Shown: positions 43,237 to 55,249, counted from the stretch's first letter. The stretch is 64,000 bases of DNA from Lacinutrix jangbogonensis (GCF_000797445.1 NZ_JSWF01000025.1:1-64000), one strand, 5' to 3'. Translations and numbers: made by a program. The notes: generated by a model not told the origin, from the sequence alone.

Positions 43237-43509
43237 ATGAACAAAACAAATTTAATCGATGCAATGGCAGAACACGCAGGAATTACTAAAGCAGCTTCAA
43301 AGAAAGCTTTAGAATGTGCGTTAATTGAAATTGAAGGTGCTTTACAAAAAGGTGACAGAGTTTCATTAGTAGGATTTGGATCTTGGTCAGTATCAAAAAG
43401 AGCTGCAAGAGACGGAAGAAACCCTCAAACAGGAAAGACTATCAAAATCAAAGCTAAAAACGTTGTTAAGTTTAAAGCTGGATCTGATTTAGCTGGTGCA
43501 GTAAACTAG
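43237..43509 (+). CDS. hup: HU-family DNA-binding protein
   Basis: The 90-aa protein has the HU dimer helices (MNKTNLIDAMAEHAGITKAA), VSLVGFGSWSVSKRAARDGR with the conserved GFG turn, and the DNA arm GRNPQTGKTIKIKA. Nucleoid protein. It has its own promoter and terminator. Confidence 0.96.
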   Translation: MNKTNLIDAMAEHAGITKAASKKALECALIEIEGALQKGDRVSLVGFGSWSVSKRAARDGRNPQTGKTIKIKAKNVVKFKAGSDLAGAVN

Positions 43510-43531
43510 TTTTTACTACATTATAACTTAC

Positions 43532-43560
43532 AAAAAGCCTTCCTAACAGAAGGCTTTTTT
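43532..43560 (+). terminator. Terminator after hup
   Basis: AAAAAGCCTTC-ctaaca-GAAGGCTTTTTT, a strong intrinsic terminator. Confidence 0.88.
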
Positions 43561-43652
43561 AGTTTAAAACTATTATAATGCCAATTCTCATTTAAAAATA
43601 TTGCTTTTTTAATAAATATAGTTTACATTTATTTTATAAATTTCTTTTTTAT

Positions 43653-44213
43653 ATGATTTTAACCAAACCAACAAAAGGAGATTTGTTAGTCGCAGAACCC
43701 TCAATAATTGGCGATTTATCTTTTAATCGTTCAATTGTTTTATTAACAGATCACACTACAGAAGGATCTATAGGTTTTATACTAAATAAACCTTTAGAGT
43801 TTACTATTAGCGATTTAATTCCTGAAATAGAAGTCCCTTTTAAAGTTTATAATGGTGGTCCTGTAGAACAAGACAACCTCTATTTTATTCATAAGGTTCC
43901 AGATTTAATACCTAATAGTATTGAAATATCTTTAGGCATTTTTTGGGGAGGCGATTTTACTGAAGTTTCAAAACTAATTGTAGATGGTAAAATAAGCGAA
44001 AAAGATATTAAATTCTTTCTAGGCTATTCTGGCTGGGAACTTAACCAATTAGAAGAAGAATTAAAATCTAATGCTTGGGTGATTACAAAAAACATCTACA
44101 AAAAATCAATTATTGAAAAAGACTACGAGTTTTTCTGGAAAGAGAAAATGGTAGAACTTGGTGGAGAATACAGTATTTGGTCTAACGCACCAGAAAACCC
44201 TAGCTACAATTAA
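43653..44213 (+). CDS. YqgE/AlgH family protein
   Basis: The 186-aa protein has the start TKPTKGDLLVAEPSIIGDLSF..SIVLL, GSIGFILNKPLEF, YNGGPVEQDNLYFIH and the late FLGYSGWELNQLEEEL. All are YqgE (DUF179) hallmarks. Conserved soluble protein of uncertain role. Monocistronic. Confidence 0.93.
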   Translation: MILTKPTKGDLLVAEPSIIGDLSFNRSIVLLTDHTTEGSIGFILNKPLEFTISDLIPEIEVPFKVYNGGPVEQDNLYFIHKVPDLIPNSIEISLGIFWGGDFTEVSKLIVDGKISEKDIKFFLGYSGWELNQLEEELKSNAWVITKNIYKKSIIEKDYEFFWKEKMVELGGEYSIWSNAPENPSYN

Positions 44214-44281
44214 CACTCACTCGAATCTGTAACGCCACAATAAATAGAATGATTTATACGGCGGTAAAAAATTAGATACGT

Positions 44282-45124
44282 TTAACCCAATCTCACTTTT
44301 ACGTTTATTTTTTGAAGTAATAGCTTACTGACTTCGCTTACAAATGCCTTTTTTCTATATTTTGTAATAGGCTGAATGCCTTGTATTACATTAGTAGTAA
44401 ATAACTCGTCTGCTTTTTGAAGCTCGAAAGGAGAAATAGAGGCTTCCAATAAAGTATAATCTGGTAATAACTCTAACAGATTAATAATTTGCTGTCTCAT
44501 CACACCTTTTAAACACCCATCTGCTAATGGTGGTGTTTTAATGGTATTTCCTTTGACAAGAAAAAGGTTTCCGTTTAAGGCTTCCACTACACTTTTGTTC
44601 GTGTTTAATAGCAAACAATTATCTAAATCATTTTCTTTGGCATATATACTTCCTACTACGTTTATGGCTTTGTTATTGGACTTTAAAGTAGATAATAATC
44701 CGGGAGCAACATAGAAATCTTTAAATAAATCGACTTCATAGGCCTCATCATTTAATAAGTAGAAATCTGAATCTATCGCTTTCGCGGAAATAATAAACGT
44801 GACTTCTTTATTATCTGGTAAATACAAACCACCAGTATTTCTATGGACTTGAATCTTTACGCGTGCCGAAGCATTTAACAGCTTATTTTTTTCTATGGTT
44901 TTTAAAATTTCAGCTTCAAAAAATTCCATGGTAAAAGTCATTGGTATTTCCATACGCATAATACGCATAGAAGACATTAACCTAAAATAATGATCCTCAA
45001 GAAATAGTATTTTACCATAAGAAATTTTAATCGTTTCAAATAACGCATCTCCATAGCTATAGCCACGGTTTTCTGGTGTTAAAATTTGATTGTTCTCGCT
45101 AAAATTTCCGTTAATATTTATCAT
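44282..45124 (-). CDS. Class IV aminotransferase (aminodeoxychorismate lyase-like)
   Basis: The protein has 280 aa from ATG 45124 (MININGNFSENNQILTPENR). A longer frame to 45226 crosses the leader hairpin and is rejected. RGYSYGDALFETIKI and STLKSNNKAINVVGSIYA mark the PLP class IV family, with the lysine in LKSNN. It may act as PabC in folate synthesis or as a branched-chain or D-amino-acid aminotransferase; sequence alone does not decide. Confidence 0.82.
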   Translation of the reverse strand: MININGNFSENNQILTPENRGYSYGDALFETIKISYGKILFLEDHYFRLMSSMRIMRMEIPMTFTMEFFEAEILKTIEKNKLLNASARVKIQVHRNTGGLYLPDNKEVTFIISAKAIDSDFYLLNDEAYEVDLFKDFYVAPGLLSTLKSNNKAINVVGSIYAKENDLDNCLLLNTNKSVVEALNGNLFLVKGNTIKTPPLADGCLKGVMRQQIINLLELLPDYTLLEASISPFELQKADELFTTNVIQGIQPITKYRKKAFVSEVSKLLLQKINVKVRLG

Positions 45125-45131
45125 AAAAAAA

Positions 45132-45158
45132 GTGCCGAATTTCTTCGGCACAAATATA
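45132..45158 (-). promoter_or_regulatory. -7 box and 5' hairpin leader of the class IV aminotransferase gene
   Basis: On the minus strand TATATTTG (45151-45158) is followed at once by the stem GTGCCGAA-gaaa-TTCGGCAC, seven T and then the ATG. The hairpin plus T-run looks like a terminator for the gene upstream (45178), yet it also lies where the next transcript would start. The mRNA would begin within the stem. Confidence 0.5.
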
Positions 45159-45177
45159 AGTTTAAAAATGTAATTTA

Positions 45178-45564
45178 TTAAGCTGAGCCTAATACTTGTT
45201 TTAAATCTGAAATTTGATTTTCCCAAAGCATTTTACCTTCCTCTATTTCATCTTCTTCAGCAAAATCGGTAATAATGATAGACACATCTTTAGTTATTTC
45301 ATCTACCTGTATTCTAATTTCAAAATAATACGATTCGTCTTCATCTTCCATCCAACGAAATTTAATACGCTCGCCATTTTTTTTAGTTAACAATTTAGCT
45401 TGCTCTTCTGAGCCATCCCAAATAAATTTAAAAATCTCACCACGAGAGTTCACATTATCGGCATACCATTCAGACAATCCTGAAGGTGTAGAGATATACT
45501 GGTAAAGCAATGTCGGTGAGGCCTGTATAGGTATTTCTATTTCGTATTTAACTTTTTCGCTCAT
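45178..45564 (-). CDS. START-like (SRPBCC/AHSA1) domain protein
   Basis: The 128-aa protein has the SRPBCC opening YEIEIPIQASPTLLYQYIST, then PSGLSEWYADNV and a highly acidic C-terminal half (ITDFAEEDEIEEGK). This is a small helix-grip fold protein universal in Flavobacteriia, ligand unknown. The 310 bases upstream of it (45565-45874) hold a palindrome-like ATTCCG...CGGGAAT, the tRNA-Met promoter and no gene. Confidence 0.85.
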   Translation of the reverse strand: MSEKVKYEIEIPIQASPTLLYQYISTPSGLSEWYADNVNSRGEIFKFIWDGSEEQAKLLTKKNGERIKFRWMEDEDESYYFEIRIQVDEITKDVSIIITDFAEEDEIEEGKMLWENQISDLKQVLGSA

Positions 45565-45828
45565 GTAATAATTGTATAAAATATTATGTCTCCAATATAT
45601 ACATTAATTAGTGAGTTTTGAAAAAAAATAAAGAATTTTTTAAAATCGACTCTGGAGGCAAAGCCATAGATCTATTTCGTGATTATTATTTAAAATAAAG
45701 CTCAAAAAAATAAAATTCTGTATTTTAGATTCCGTTTTTACGGGAATGACAATTTTAACAAAAACCTCTACTCAAAACCCAGTGGCCTTTTTTTTTCAAT
45801 TAAATAAATATTTTAATTCACTTTTATG

Positions 45829-45859
45829 TTTGTGCACTATAAATTTGTTTTTATATTTG
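45829..45859 (+). promoter_or_regulatory. tRNA-Met promoter
   Basis: TTTG (45829-45832), exactly 19 bases, then TATATTTG (45852-45859). Perfect consensus, 16 bases before the tRNA. Confidence 0.85.
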
Positions 45860-45874
45860 CACACTTAAAATTAT

Positions 45875-45948
45875 GGCGAGGTAGCTCAGCTGGTTAGAGC
45901 GTCGGATTCATAACTCGGAGGTCATGGGATCGTGCCCCATTCTCGCTA
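45875..45948 (+). tRNA. tRNA-Met (CAT), unusual T-arm
   Basis: The 74-nt cloverleaf has acceptor GGCGAGG/TCTCGCT, D-arm GCTCAGCTGGTTAGAGC, anticodon loop TTCATAA and T-stem ATGGG/CCCAT. The T-loop is ATCGTGC rather than TTCRANY, so the T54-A58 pair is replaced by A54-T58. The anticodon stem has two G.T pairs and an A.C. It could also be a CAT tRNA-Ile. It has its own promoter and terminator and borders the defence island. Confidence 0.85.
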
Positions 45949-45970
45949 CAAGATTAAAATCATTGCAATT

Positions 45971-46002
45971 AAACGGTTTAGCTTTACTAAACCGTTTTTT
46001 TT
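45971..46002. terminator. Terminator after tRNA-Met
   Basis: AAACGGTTTAG-cttta-CTAAACCGTTT with a run of eight T. It faces the convergent island genes. Confidence 0.88.
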
Positions 46003-46065
46003 ATGCTTAATTTTAAACAGAAACTTGCGCTAGCAAATTGTAATACCTAAAAAAAGACGAGCATT

Positions 46066-48395
<2,330 letters not shown>

Positions 48396-48429
48396 TGGAT
48401 GGTTATGTTATTCTTTTTTAAATACTTCT

Positions 48430-48562
48430 GTCATTGCGAGCTTTACGAGGTAACGAAGTAAACCTGAAGCAATCTGTTTGTTGTTACGTCATTGCGAGGA
48501 CGAAGGACAAAGCAATCTGCCTCTCACTAGTTTTTATGAGACTGCTTCGTACCTCGCAGTGA
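48430..48562. repeat. Dispersed palindromic repeats (GTCATTGCGAG type)
   Basis: TGTCATTGCGAG occurs at 48430 and a second GTCATTGCGAG at about 48488, each followed by GAAGCAATCTG-like or AAGCAATCTG. An inverted GACTGCTTCG...CTCGCAGTGAC closes the block near 48562. These are REP-like intergenic elements. The remainder of 48396-48726 has no gene. Confidence 0.65.
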
Positions 48563-48726
48563 CCTTCAAAAATAATATTTAATTCGCAATTCGCGAATTG
48601 CAAATCAAGATAAAACAATAATTTAATCCTCCTGTATCTATTTTCTTTTCAATTATTAGGCAACTCTTCTAATTCCGCAAAAGGATAATTTGGATGTGCA
48701 GAAGATTTTACGGTCTAAAATGAATG

Positions 48727-49086
<360 letters not shown>

Positions 49087-49107
49087 TTATTCTAAGTATT
49101 TTTATTT

Positions 49108-49731
49108 CTACAAAGCTTCTTTTTTCACCACACAACTTAAACATCTACCACATTCTCTATCATTAGAAGGCTGATAGCAACTAATTGTTTTATTTAAATC
49201 GACATCTAACTTTTTAGCTAATTGAACAACTTCCTTCTTTGTTAAGTTAATTAGTGGTGCGTGTACTTCAGTTTTTGATTGTTCTGAAATCGTGTTTAAT
49301 TGAGATAAAAAAGCACTAGTACAATCCCAAAAATTAACACAGTCATCATTATTAAAAGCCACGTAAATATCATTAATTCGGTAAGATTCTGCAAGGCTAA
49401 GCGCCATACTCAAAAATACTAAGTTTCTATAAGGGACATAGGCGTTTTCTTGCCCTTTAGGTTTTTCTCCATCTTTATAAGTAGATAATTGCTTATTGCT
49501 ATTCACAAGAGCAGAACTTGAAAAGAGTTGGCTATCTAATTGAATTGTTTTATGCTCAATTACACTATATTTTTCAGCATTTTCTTTCGCAAATTCAAGT
49601 TCTATTGCGTGTTTTTGGTCATAGAAATAACTAATCGCTAAAACTTCTTTATTTTCCTCTTTTAGTTTAGCTAATAACGTTGTAGAATCAATACCTCCAC
49701 TTAACAGTAATATTACTTTATTTTTTTCCAT
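49108..49731 (-). CDS. QueC-like 7-cyano-7-deazaguanine synthase homologue
   Basis: The protein has 207 aa from ATG 49731; earlier starts lie inside the preceding gene. The PP-loop is VILLLSGGIDSTTLLAK (residues 6-22), a middle motif is YVPYRNLVFLSMALSLAE, and the zinc site is CYQPSNDRECGRCLSC. True queC neighbours (queD, queE, queF) are absent. Instead it overlaps the radical-SAM fusion gene by 14 bases, so it probably acts with it. QueC paralogues occur in defence systems such as Qat. Confidence 0.85.
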   Translation of the reverse strand: MEKNKVILLLSGGIDSTTLLAKLKEENKEVLAISYFYDQKHAIELEFAKENAEKYSVIEHKTIQLDSQLFSSSALVNSNKQLSTYKDGEKPKGQENAYVPYRNLVFLSMALSLAESYRINDIYVAFNNDDCVNFWDCTSAFLSQLNTISEQSKTEVHAPLINLTKKEVVQLAKKLDVDLNKTISCYQPSNDRECGRCLSCVVKKEAL

Positions 49732-52700
49732 TATACTTTTTGTATTGTTTTTTCCATGTTGAAGATATTTTTGGTTTGCTAACGGCTGCTTTTTCATGTC
49801 GTGGAATAAAATTTCCTTGATTGATTCCATAATCAGTAAAGTTTCCACAATATTTGCAGAATTCATTTAATAATTTTGATATTGATTCATCAACATCTTC
49901 TAACTTTTTAACTCCTAAATTTTTCTCAAAAACACGGTCAATACCACCAGCTACACCACATGGATAATAACCCAGCTGATTTAAGCCAATACCACAATAC
50001 GACGTTACCCAACAGCCTTTGCCATAGTCTTGCTTAAGTAAGTCCTTGTTGTCCATGGGAGCGTCATTAAATGGTGAGAAATACGGTACTACTCTCTCGT
50101 CTTTAAACGAAGCATAATCAATGATTAGGCTTTTGTGCTTAGGTAGTTGCTTCAGTCTGCCTTGAACAACATCTCCAAACCCATTACTTGTAACTTGCAA
50201 TATTGTATCTGGTGAATGTGGAATTATATAATTGTATAAAATTGCATTCACAATTTCAATAAAATCAGTATGTATCGTAGGCTCTCCTCCTAATAAATTA
50301 ATAAGCTCCCATTTTTTATTTAAATCTATTGAATCATGAATAAATTCTTGAATCTGTATTAGTGACATACCTTCCTTTATTGGTGCTTGCGTAGAAGACC
50401 TATTGCAGTTTATGCATTTTAAATTACACTCATAGGTAATGTCTATTTCAATCTTTTTTAAATTTGGTAAAAACGTTTTTCTACCTAAAAAAATATCTTT
50501 CGATGATTTAGCTTTCTTGGAAAGAATCTCTGCAATTATTTCATTTTTTCGCTTTTTTACTTCAGGCGTATTTATTGTCGTTCTATCGTGTAAGATATTA
50601 AAGTGATTAATCCACATTGGGTTTGAAGACATTTCTATTATTGGAACCATATAAGAATAATCTACACAATGTTCTGGAAAAACCATTTTATGACTAAACC
50701 TTTTTGAAAGTAAAATATCATCTACTTTCTGTTTTTGATTTTTAATTTTCAGGTCTTCAAAACCTAAAGAATCGTATAAATACTTTTTAAAACTTCTTAT
50801 ATGCTGCCAGACATTACCTCCATACAATCTTGGATTAGTAAAATTAGGTGTATAATTATAGTGCGCATGTAATTTATCAGTTCGATACATTTTACCAATA
50901 ACAACATCAGCATCAAAAAAGCTGTATTTCTCAAAAACGTTTTTCAATACATTTTTACCAATTATAGCATCATCAGCATCAAGAATACAAATAACGCTTT
51001 CTTGATTTTCTATAAAGTAATGGATTGCCTTGTATGTGTTTTGTGCAACTCCAACTCTGAAACGGTTTTTAATAAATGTAACTCTATCTTGATATGGTTT
51101 TATAAGTTCTTTGATAAAATGACTAATCCCATTATTAGAAGCGTCATCAATTAAAATTAATCCCCAATCTTGGTTTGTCTGACTTAGTAATGAATACCAG
51201 TAACGTAAGAAACGTGGAAGTGAAATGTTTCTAAAACACGAAACAATTACTAAGTCTTCATTTCTTTTTGGACTTGTCCACTCGTGATATGAACCAGCTA
51301 AATCAAATTCATTGATTTGTTTTACAGGAATTTGAAGTTGTTCAACCCTGTCTAATGTAGTAAACCAAACGTCCTTATCTGCTTTTTTAAAATTTTGCGG
51401 ATGAATATAAAACGAACGACTATCTCCTCCACGAATAGAACACGTGTTCGTTTCTTTTTGTCTGTTTTCTAATGTTCTGTACCAACTTAATTTAAATGAG
51501 TTATCTACCAATTCATTTTTCAAAGGCAATACCTGTTCTAAACGACTTTTTTTGAATAAACAAAAACGAACTTCAGGTACAAAACCTCCGTTTTCGAAAC
51601 CGAAATATGGAGTAAACGAACTTTCATTTCCCTTATAAATATTAAACCCAACAGACAGAACACTTTTATTTTTATCAAACTCACAGATCATATCATTAAG
51701 AAACGAGTGCTCTTTTGATAATCTACCAATCATAGCATCACAATCTACTTGTAAAACGTATTCACTTATTGTACTTTCAAATGCATAAATCTGTGCAGAA
51801 ACAGGAACTTTTTTAACGGTATGAGTTGCATCTGTTTCAATTCCAAACCATTTTTTATTAATACTTTTAACATCGCTTTCATTTGGAAAAATAAACTCAT
51901 CAATGATTAAATCGTCAACTAGTTTTTGAGAGATATCAATTAATTGTTGCCAGATATTTTTTTCGTTATATTCTCTTAAAAAATCAGTTTGACGAATATC
52001 TAACGCTAATATCTTTTCATTAAAACTATTAGGAAACGACAGCTGTCGTACAATGTGTTTTACAGACTCATATAAAACTTCAGAATCCTGAATACATGCT
52101 TTTATTACTAATGATACTTTTTGCTTTGGTGCAACGATTCGTTGTGTTTTAAGAATGATGCTTTTTGGAGAGAAATAGTTTTCTTCATCAATACTAGGTG
52201 TATCAAAACCAACTTCATCAATATAAATATTCTTATTGACAAGTTGCCAAAATAAATGATCTGGATTGAAATTATCCTGATAAGTTAAATTATATATACC
52301 TTCATTTATAATTTCTGAAACTTCATTTATAGACGCACAATTATCTGGTAGTTTAGTTTGTATTACTGATTGACTTTCTTGAAAAATTATTTTGGTAAAT
52401 AAATCATTCGTGAAACCCTGCAAACCTTTTAACTCAGGTAAATCAAAGTTGTTGATTGTACTTCTGCGTAATTTGTTTAAAAAGGATTCGTTCTCGCTCG
52501 AATATTTTACAAAAAGAAACGCTCTCGCCACCATATTCAAAAACAAATTATCTGTGAATTTGTCAGGCTCGTAATCAATCCATTTCAATTTACTGTTTAC
52601 ACGAATAAAATTGTCAGGCTTTATATCTTGAAAGATTAAGCGTTTTTGCCAACATTCTACTAAAAAATATTGAATTTCGTTTTGCTCAAAAGCGATACAA

Positions 52701-52999
52701 GATTCGCTCTTTTCAAAAGGATAAGTAAGAATAAAACAATCGTTGTTTATTTCTATTATCTCACTAATAGAGTAAAAAATATTTGAGTTATCAAACTTGT
52801 TTTTGTTTAATTGAATAGTATTAAATATGTGACGTTTATATTTAAGCGCTTCGTAGTTTTCTAATAGAAACACCTTGTAAACCATATGCTCATCGTGAAA
52901 AACAACTGAAGATTTTCCTTCACCCAAGAAATAAAATTTCTTTTGTAGAAAATTGTCTTCTAATATTTTTAAACCAATAGCTATTCTTTTATCCAACAT
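49718..52999 (-). CDS. Kinase-like / glycosyltransferase / radical-SAM fusion protein
   Basis: The 1093-aa protein has three or four domains. Residues 1-200 are a small kinase-like fold: loop GEGKSSVVF (26-34), Lys42, catalytic-loop-like FQDIKPDNF with D125, and IDYE (D142) in place of DFG. About 295-540 is a degenerate glycosyltransferase-like domain. About 582-800 is a GT-A/GT2 domain with LIDDAS (617-622) and ILDADD (672-677). About 845-1060 is radical SAM with CNLKCINC (858-865) and LLGGEPTIH. I know no named family with this order. Confidence 0.8.
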   Translation of the reverse strand: MLDKRIAIGLKILEDNFLQKKFYFLGEGKSSVVFHDEHMVYKVFLLENYEALKYKRHIFNTIQLNKNKFDNSNIFYSISEIIEINNDCFILTYPFEKSESCIAFEQNEIQYFLVECWQKRLIFQDIKPDNFIRVNSKLKWIDYEPDKFTDNLFLNMVARAFLFVKYSSENESFLNKLRRSTINNFDLPELKGLQGFTNDLFTKIIFQESQSVIQTKLPDNCASINEVSEIINEGIYNLTYQDNFNPDHLFWQLVNKNIYIDEVGFDTPSIDEENYFSPKSIILKTQRIVAPKQKVSLVIKACIQDSEVLYESVKHIVRQLSFPNSFNEKILALDIRQTDFLREYNEKNIWQQLIDISQKLVDDLIIDEFIFPNESDVKSINKKWFGIETDATHTVKKVPVSAQIYAFESTISEYVLQVDCDAMIGRLSKEHSFLNDMICEFDKNKSVLSVGFNIYKGNESSFTPYFGFENGGFVPEVRFCLFKKSRLEQVLPLKNELVDNSFKLSWYRTLENRQKETNTCSIRGGDSRSFYIHPQNFKKADKDVWFTTLDRVEQLQIPVKQINEFDLAGSYHEWTSPKRNEDLVIVSCFRNISLPRFLRYWYSLLSQTNQDWGLILIDDASNNGISHFIKELIKPYQDRVTFIKNRFRVGVAQNTYKAIHYFIENQESVICILDADDAIIGKNVLKNVFEKYSFFDADVVIGKMYRTDKLHAHYNYTPNFTNPRLYGGNVWQHIRSFKKYLYDSLGFEDLKIKNQKQKVDDILLSKRFSHKMVFPEHCVDYSYMVPIIEMSSNPMWINHFNILHDRTTINTPEVKKRKNEIIAEILSKKAKSSKDIFLGRKTFLPNLKKIEIDITYECNLKCINCNRSSTQAPIKEGMSLIQIQEFIHDSIDLNKKWELINLLGGEPTIHTDFIEIVNAILYNYIIPHSPDTILQVTSNGFGDVVQGRLKQLPKHKSLIIDYASFKDERVVPYFSPFNDAPMDNKDLLKQDYGKGCWVTSYCGIGLNQLGYYPCGVAGGIDRVFEKNLGVKKLEDVDESISKLLNEFCKYCGNFTDYGINQGNFIPRHEKAAVSKPKISSTWKKQYKKYNGKK

Positions 53000-54419
53000 T
53001 ATTTTTCTTTATGATATTGATGATTTTGTTTCCTTCATAAAAAGATTCTATTTCTACAGACTTGAAAAAAATATTCAAATTTTGGATTATTTCTTTCGAT
53101 TTATTTGAAATGTAAAAATGTCCGTTTTCAATAAAAAAATTCCATTGATGCAATCCGAAATAATTTGTATACTCTCCTTCCTTTATGTAATGTTCTAAAA
53201 CCATAATCCCTTCAGAGGTTAATAAATCAATAGAATTAGAAATTGCTTTAATCGGATTGTAGGTGTGATCTAATGCGTTTTTAAAAAAAATCATTTCAAA
53301 TGAATTACTTTCAAATTTTTCTTTTAAATTTTCAGCTTCACATTTAATTATTTTCTGGTTATAAGTATTAATGTTGTGTGCTTCAAGCAAGGCGTGATAA
53401 TCATCAGCCATCGTGTCAACTAAAGTTCTATCGATGGTTAAATTTTTAAGGTGTATTCCTGATTTAGGAAATGGACCACAACCAATATCTAACAATCTTA
53501 TTTTTTTATTATCAGTCTGCTTTAATAGCTTTTCAATTCTTTTATTTAAAGGATAGTCTTGTTTCCAAAAATTCTCAAGACGTTCTTTGTTTTTTATAAT
53601 ATTAGACTCATGGAAAGACATACCTCCTTTACTCATATAATCCCTCCATTTGTTATGAATAGCTGTTAATGGATTTTGTGTAAGACAATAATTATAGAGC
53701 TCCTCTCTGCTCTGAGTGTAATGCTCCTTATTCTTATTCTCATGAGTTAGAACTCCGTCCAATGAATAAAAACAATAAAGCAGTTCTTCATCAATGAGTA
53801 TGTTTAATTTTTCTTTTTGTAAAAGAAGCAAAACCGTAAACCAATGGTCTTCTGCACTTTCATTTTTAGGATATTCTATTTTCACTGTGGGTTTAATAAA
53901 TGTATTGCATGACGCCAGTTCTGCTTTTGAATTACCTTGTGTCATTTCAAAAAGCTGATTTAATAAAAAATCATCTTTCAATAATTCTTTACTTGGTTTA
54001 TTTTCCCACTCCAACACATCTCCATTAAGCACTTGCTTGTTACCACATAGTAATACGTCAAAATTATGCTTATCGAATAATGCTTCGATATAACTAATGG
54101 TATATTCACAATAAAGAACATCGTCAGCATCAAGTCTACCAATTAAAGCACAATTTGGATAATTTTTTCTAGCATAATCGTTTAAAAAATTTCTATTTAA
54201 ATAAGCTTGATCAAAATCCACATTTAATAGAACTACATTTGGATTATTAGAAGCAATATCCTTTAAAATTATTTCAGAATTATCTGCTGAATTATCAATT
54301 CCAACTAACAAAATAACTTCTCTTTTCGTGTTCACTTGTTGCAAAACAGAATTAAGAGACTTTTCTAAAGTTTTTTCTGCGTTCTTTAAAGCCATACATA
54401 TTACAATTTGTTCTTTCAT
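52989..54419 (-). CDS. GT2 glycosyltransferase fused to SAM-dependent methyltransferase
   Basis: The 476-aa protein has residues 1-230 as GT2 (CMALKNAEKTLEKSLNSVL, GRLDADDVLYCEYT). Residues about 295-470 are a class I methyltransferase (IRLLDIGCGPFPKSG, FEMIFFKNALDHTYNP). It probably transfers and methylates a sugar or polyol. It overlaps the upstream glycosyltransferase by ATGA (4 bases) and the downstream fusion gene by 11 bases, showing a coupled operon. Confidence 0.85.
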   Translation of the reverse strand: MKEQIVICMALKNAEKTLEKSLNSVLQQVNTKREVILLVGIDNSADNSEIILKDIASNNPNVVLLNVDFDQAYLNRNFLNDYARKNYPNCALIGRLDADDVLYCEYTISYIEALFDKHNFDVLLCGNKQVLNGDVLEWENKPSKELLKDDFLLNQLFEMTQGNSKAELASCNTFIKPTVKIEYPKNESAEDHWFTVLLLLQKEKLNILIDEELLYCFYSLDGVLTHENKNKEHYTQSREELYNYCLTQNPLTAIHNKWRDYMSKGGMSFHESNIIKNKERLENFWKQDYPLNKRIEKLLKQTDNKKIRLLDIGCGPFPKSGIHLKNLTIDRTLVDTMADDYHALLEAHNINTYNQKIIKCEAENLKEKFESNSFEMIFFKNALDHTYNPIKAISNSIDLLTSEGIMVLEHYIKEGEYTNYFGLHQWNFFIENGHFYISNKSKEIIQNLNIFFKSVEIESFYEGNKIINIIKKNNVG

Positions 54420-55249
54420 CTTTCTTCCATTGGAGTGTAACTGAAATAATTTTTCGCTCTTGATAGCGACTTTAAATAGTCTTCTCTAGAAAAGTGCGTC
54501 ATATACTTCTGGTAAAACAAATCCAACCCTTGTTGTTTAAGTAAAATAGTATTATTTACTTTGGGTTGCTTGTGGTTGTAATGTATTACACCTACATTTT
54601 CGATAACTTTAACTTGGCTTATTTCATATTTCCACAAAAATCGAATCATTAAATCTCTATCTGTAGTATTTGGTAGTGTTTCGTCAAAACCATCAATAGC
54701 TATTAAAGCTTCTGTTTTAAAAAACATATTACTTCCTTGTATTCCAGGATTACCTTTAAAGAATTGTTTTGGAGTTAGTTTTTCTAATCTTAAAGGAAAA
54801 TTAATAATTGAATTGTCTTGGTTTAACCACTCTAAACTCTGAAAAACTGCCAATGTATTCTCTTTAATTTCTGAAATACAATCTGATAAATGATTTGGTA
54901 AATATTTATCATCATCGTCTAGAATTGAGATAAAACCATTTTCATAATACGCATAAGTACTTTTAATTCCTGTATTCCATGCTCCAGTTCCAGAATTAAA
55001 CTTAACACCTGTGTTTCTTGTAATATTAGTAGAAAAATGGTTGGAAGAAAGGTTAAGTGTTTTTCTTAACTCACAAACTGTTTGTTTAATATTAAAAAAC
55101 TCTTCTTCTTCTTTATTATCATCCACAATTAATACATTAATTAACTCAGGGTTTACATTTTGTTGTTTATAAACAGATAATAAACTTATATTTATAAGCC
55201 AATCTGTTCGCCTCATTGAGGTTGCTATTAGTATGGTTGTTTGAGGCAT
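54416..55249 (-). CDS. GT2-family glycosyltransferase
   Basis: The 277-aa protein has a GT-A fold with ILIATSMRRTDWLINISLLS, VLIVDDNKEEEEF, RNTGVKFNSGTGAWNTG and SILDDDDKYLP (DxD), then GSNMFFKTEALIAIDGFDE. It is the first gene of the glycosyltransferase/rSAM/QueC operon; 118 bases without a gene separate it from pglZ. Confidence 0.88.
   Translation of the reverse strand: MPQTTILIATSMRRTDWLINISLLSVYKQQNVNPELINVLIVDDNKEEEEFFNIKQTVCELRKTLNLSSNHFSTNITRNTGVKFNSGTGAWNTGIKSTYAYYENGFISILDDDDKYLPNHLSDCISEIKENTLAVFQSLEWLNQDNSIINFPLRLEKLTPKQFFKGNPGIQGSNMFFKTEALIAIDGFDETLPNTTDRDLMIRFLWKYEISQVKVIENVGVIHYNHKQPKVNNTILLKQQGLDLFYQKYMTHFSREDYLKSLSRAKNYFSYTPMEER

Noticed and set aside
48430-48562. CRISPR or small RNA in the gap after the DUF2779 gene
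   Set aside because: The repeats are few, inverted and REP-like (GTCATTGCGAG), with no regular spacers.
49108-49731. Queuosine biosynthesis role for the QueC homologue
   Set aside because: No queD, queE or queF nearby, and the gene overlaps a glycosyltransferase/radical-SAM fusion. It is better treated as a specialised paralogue.
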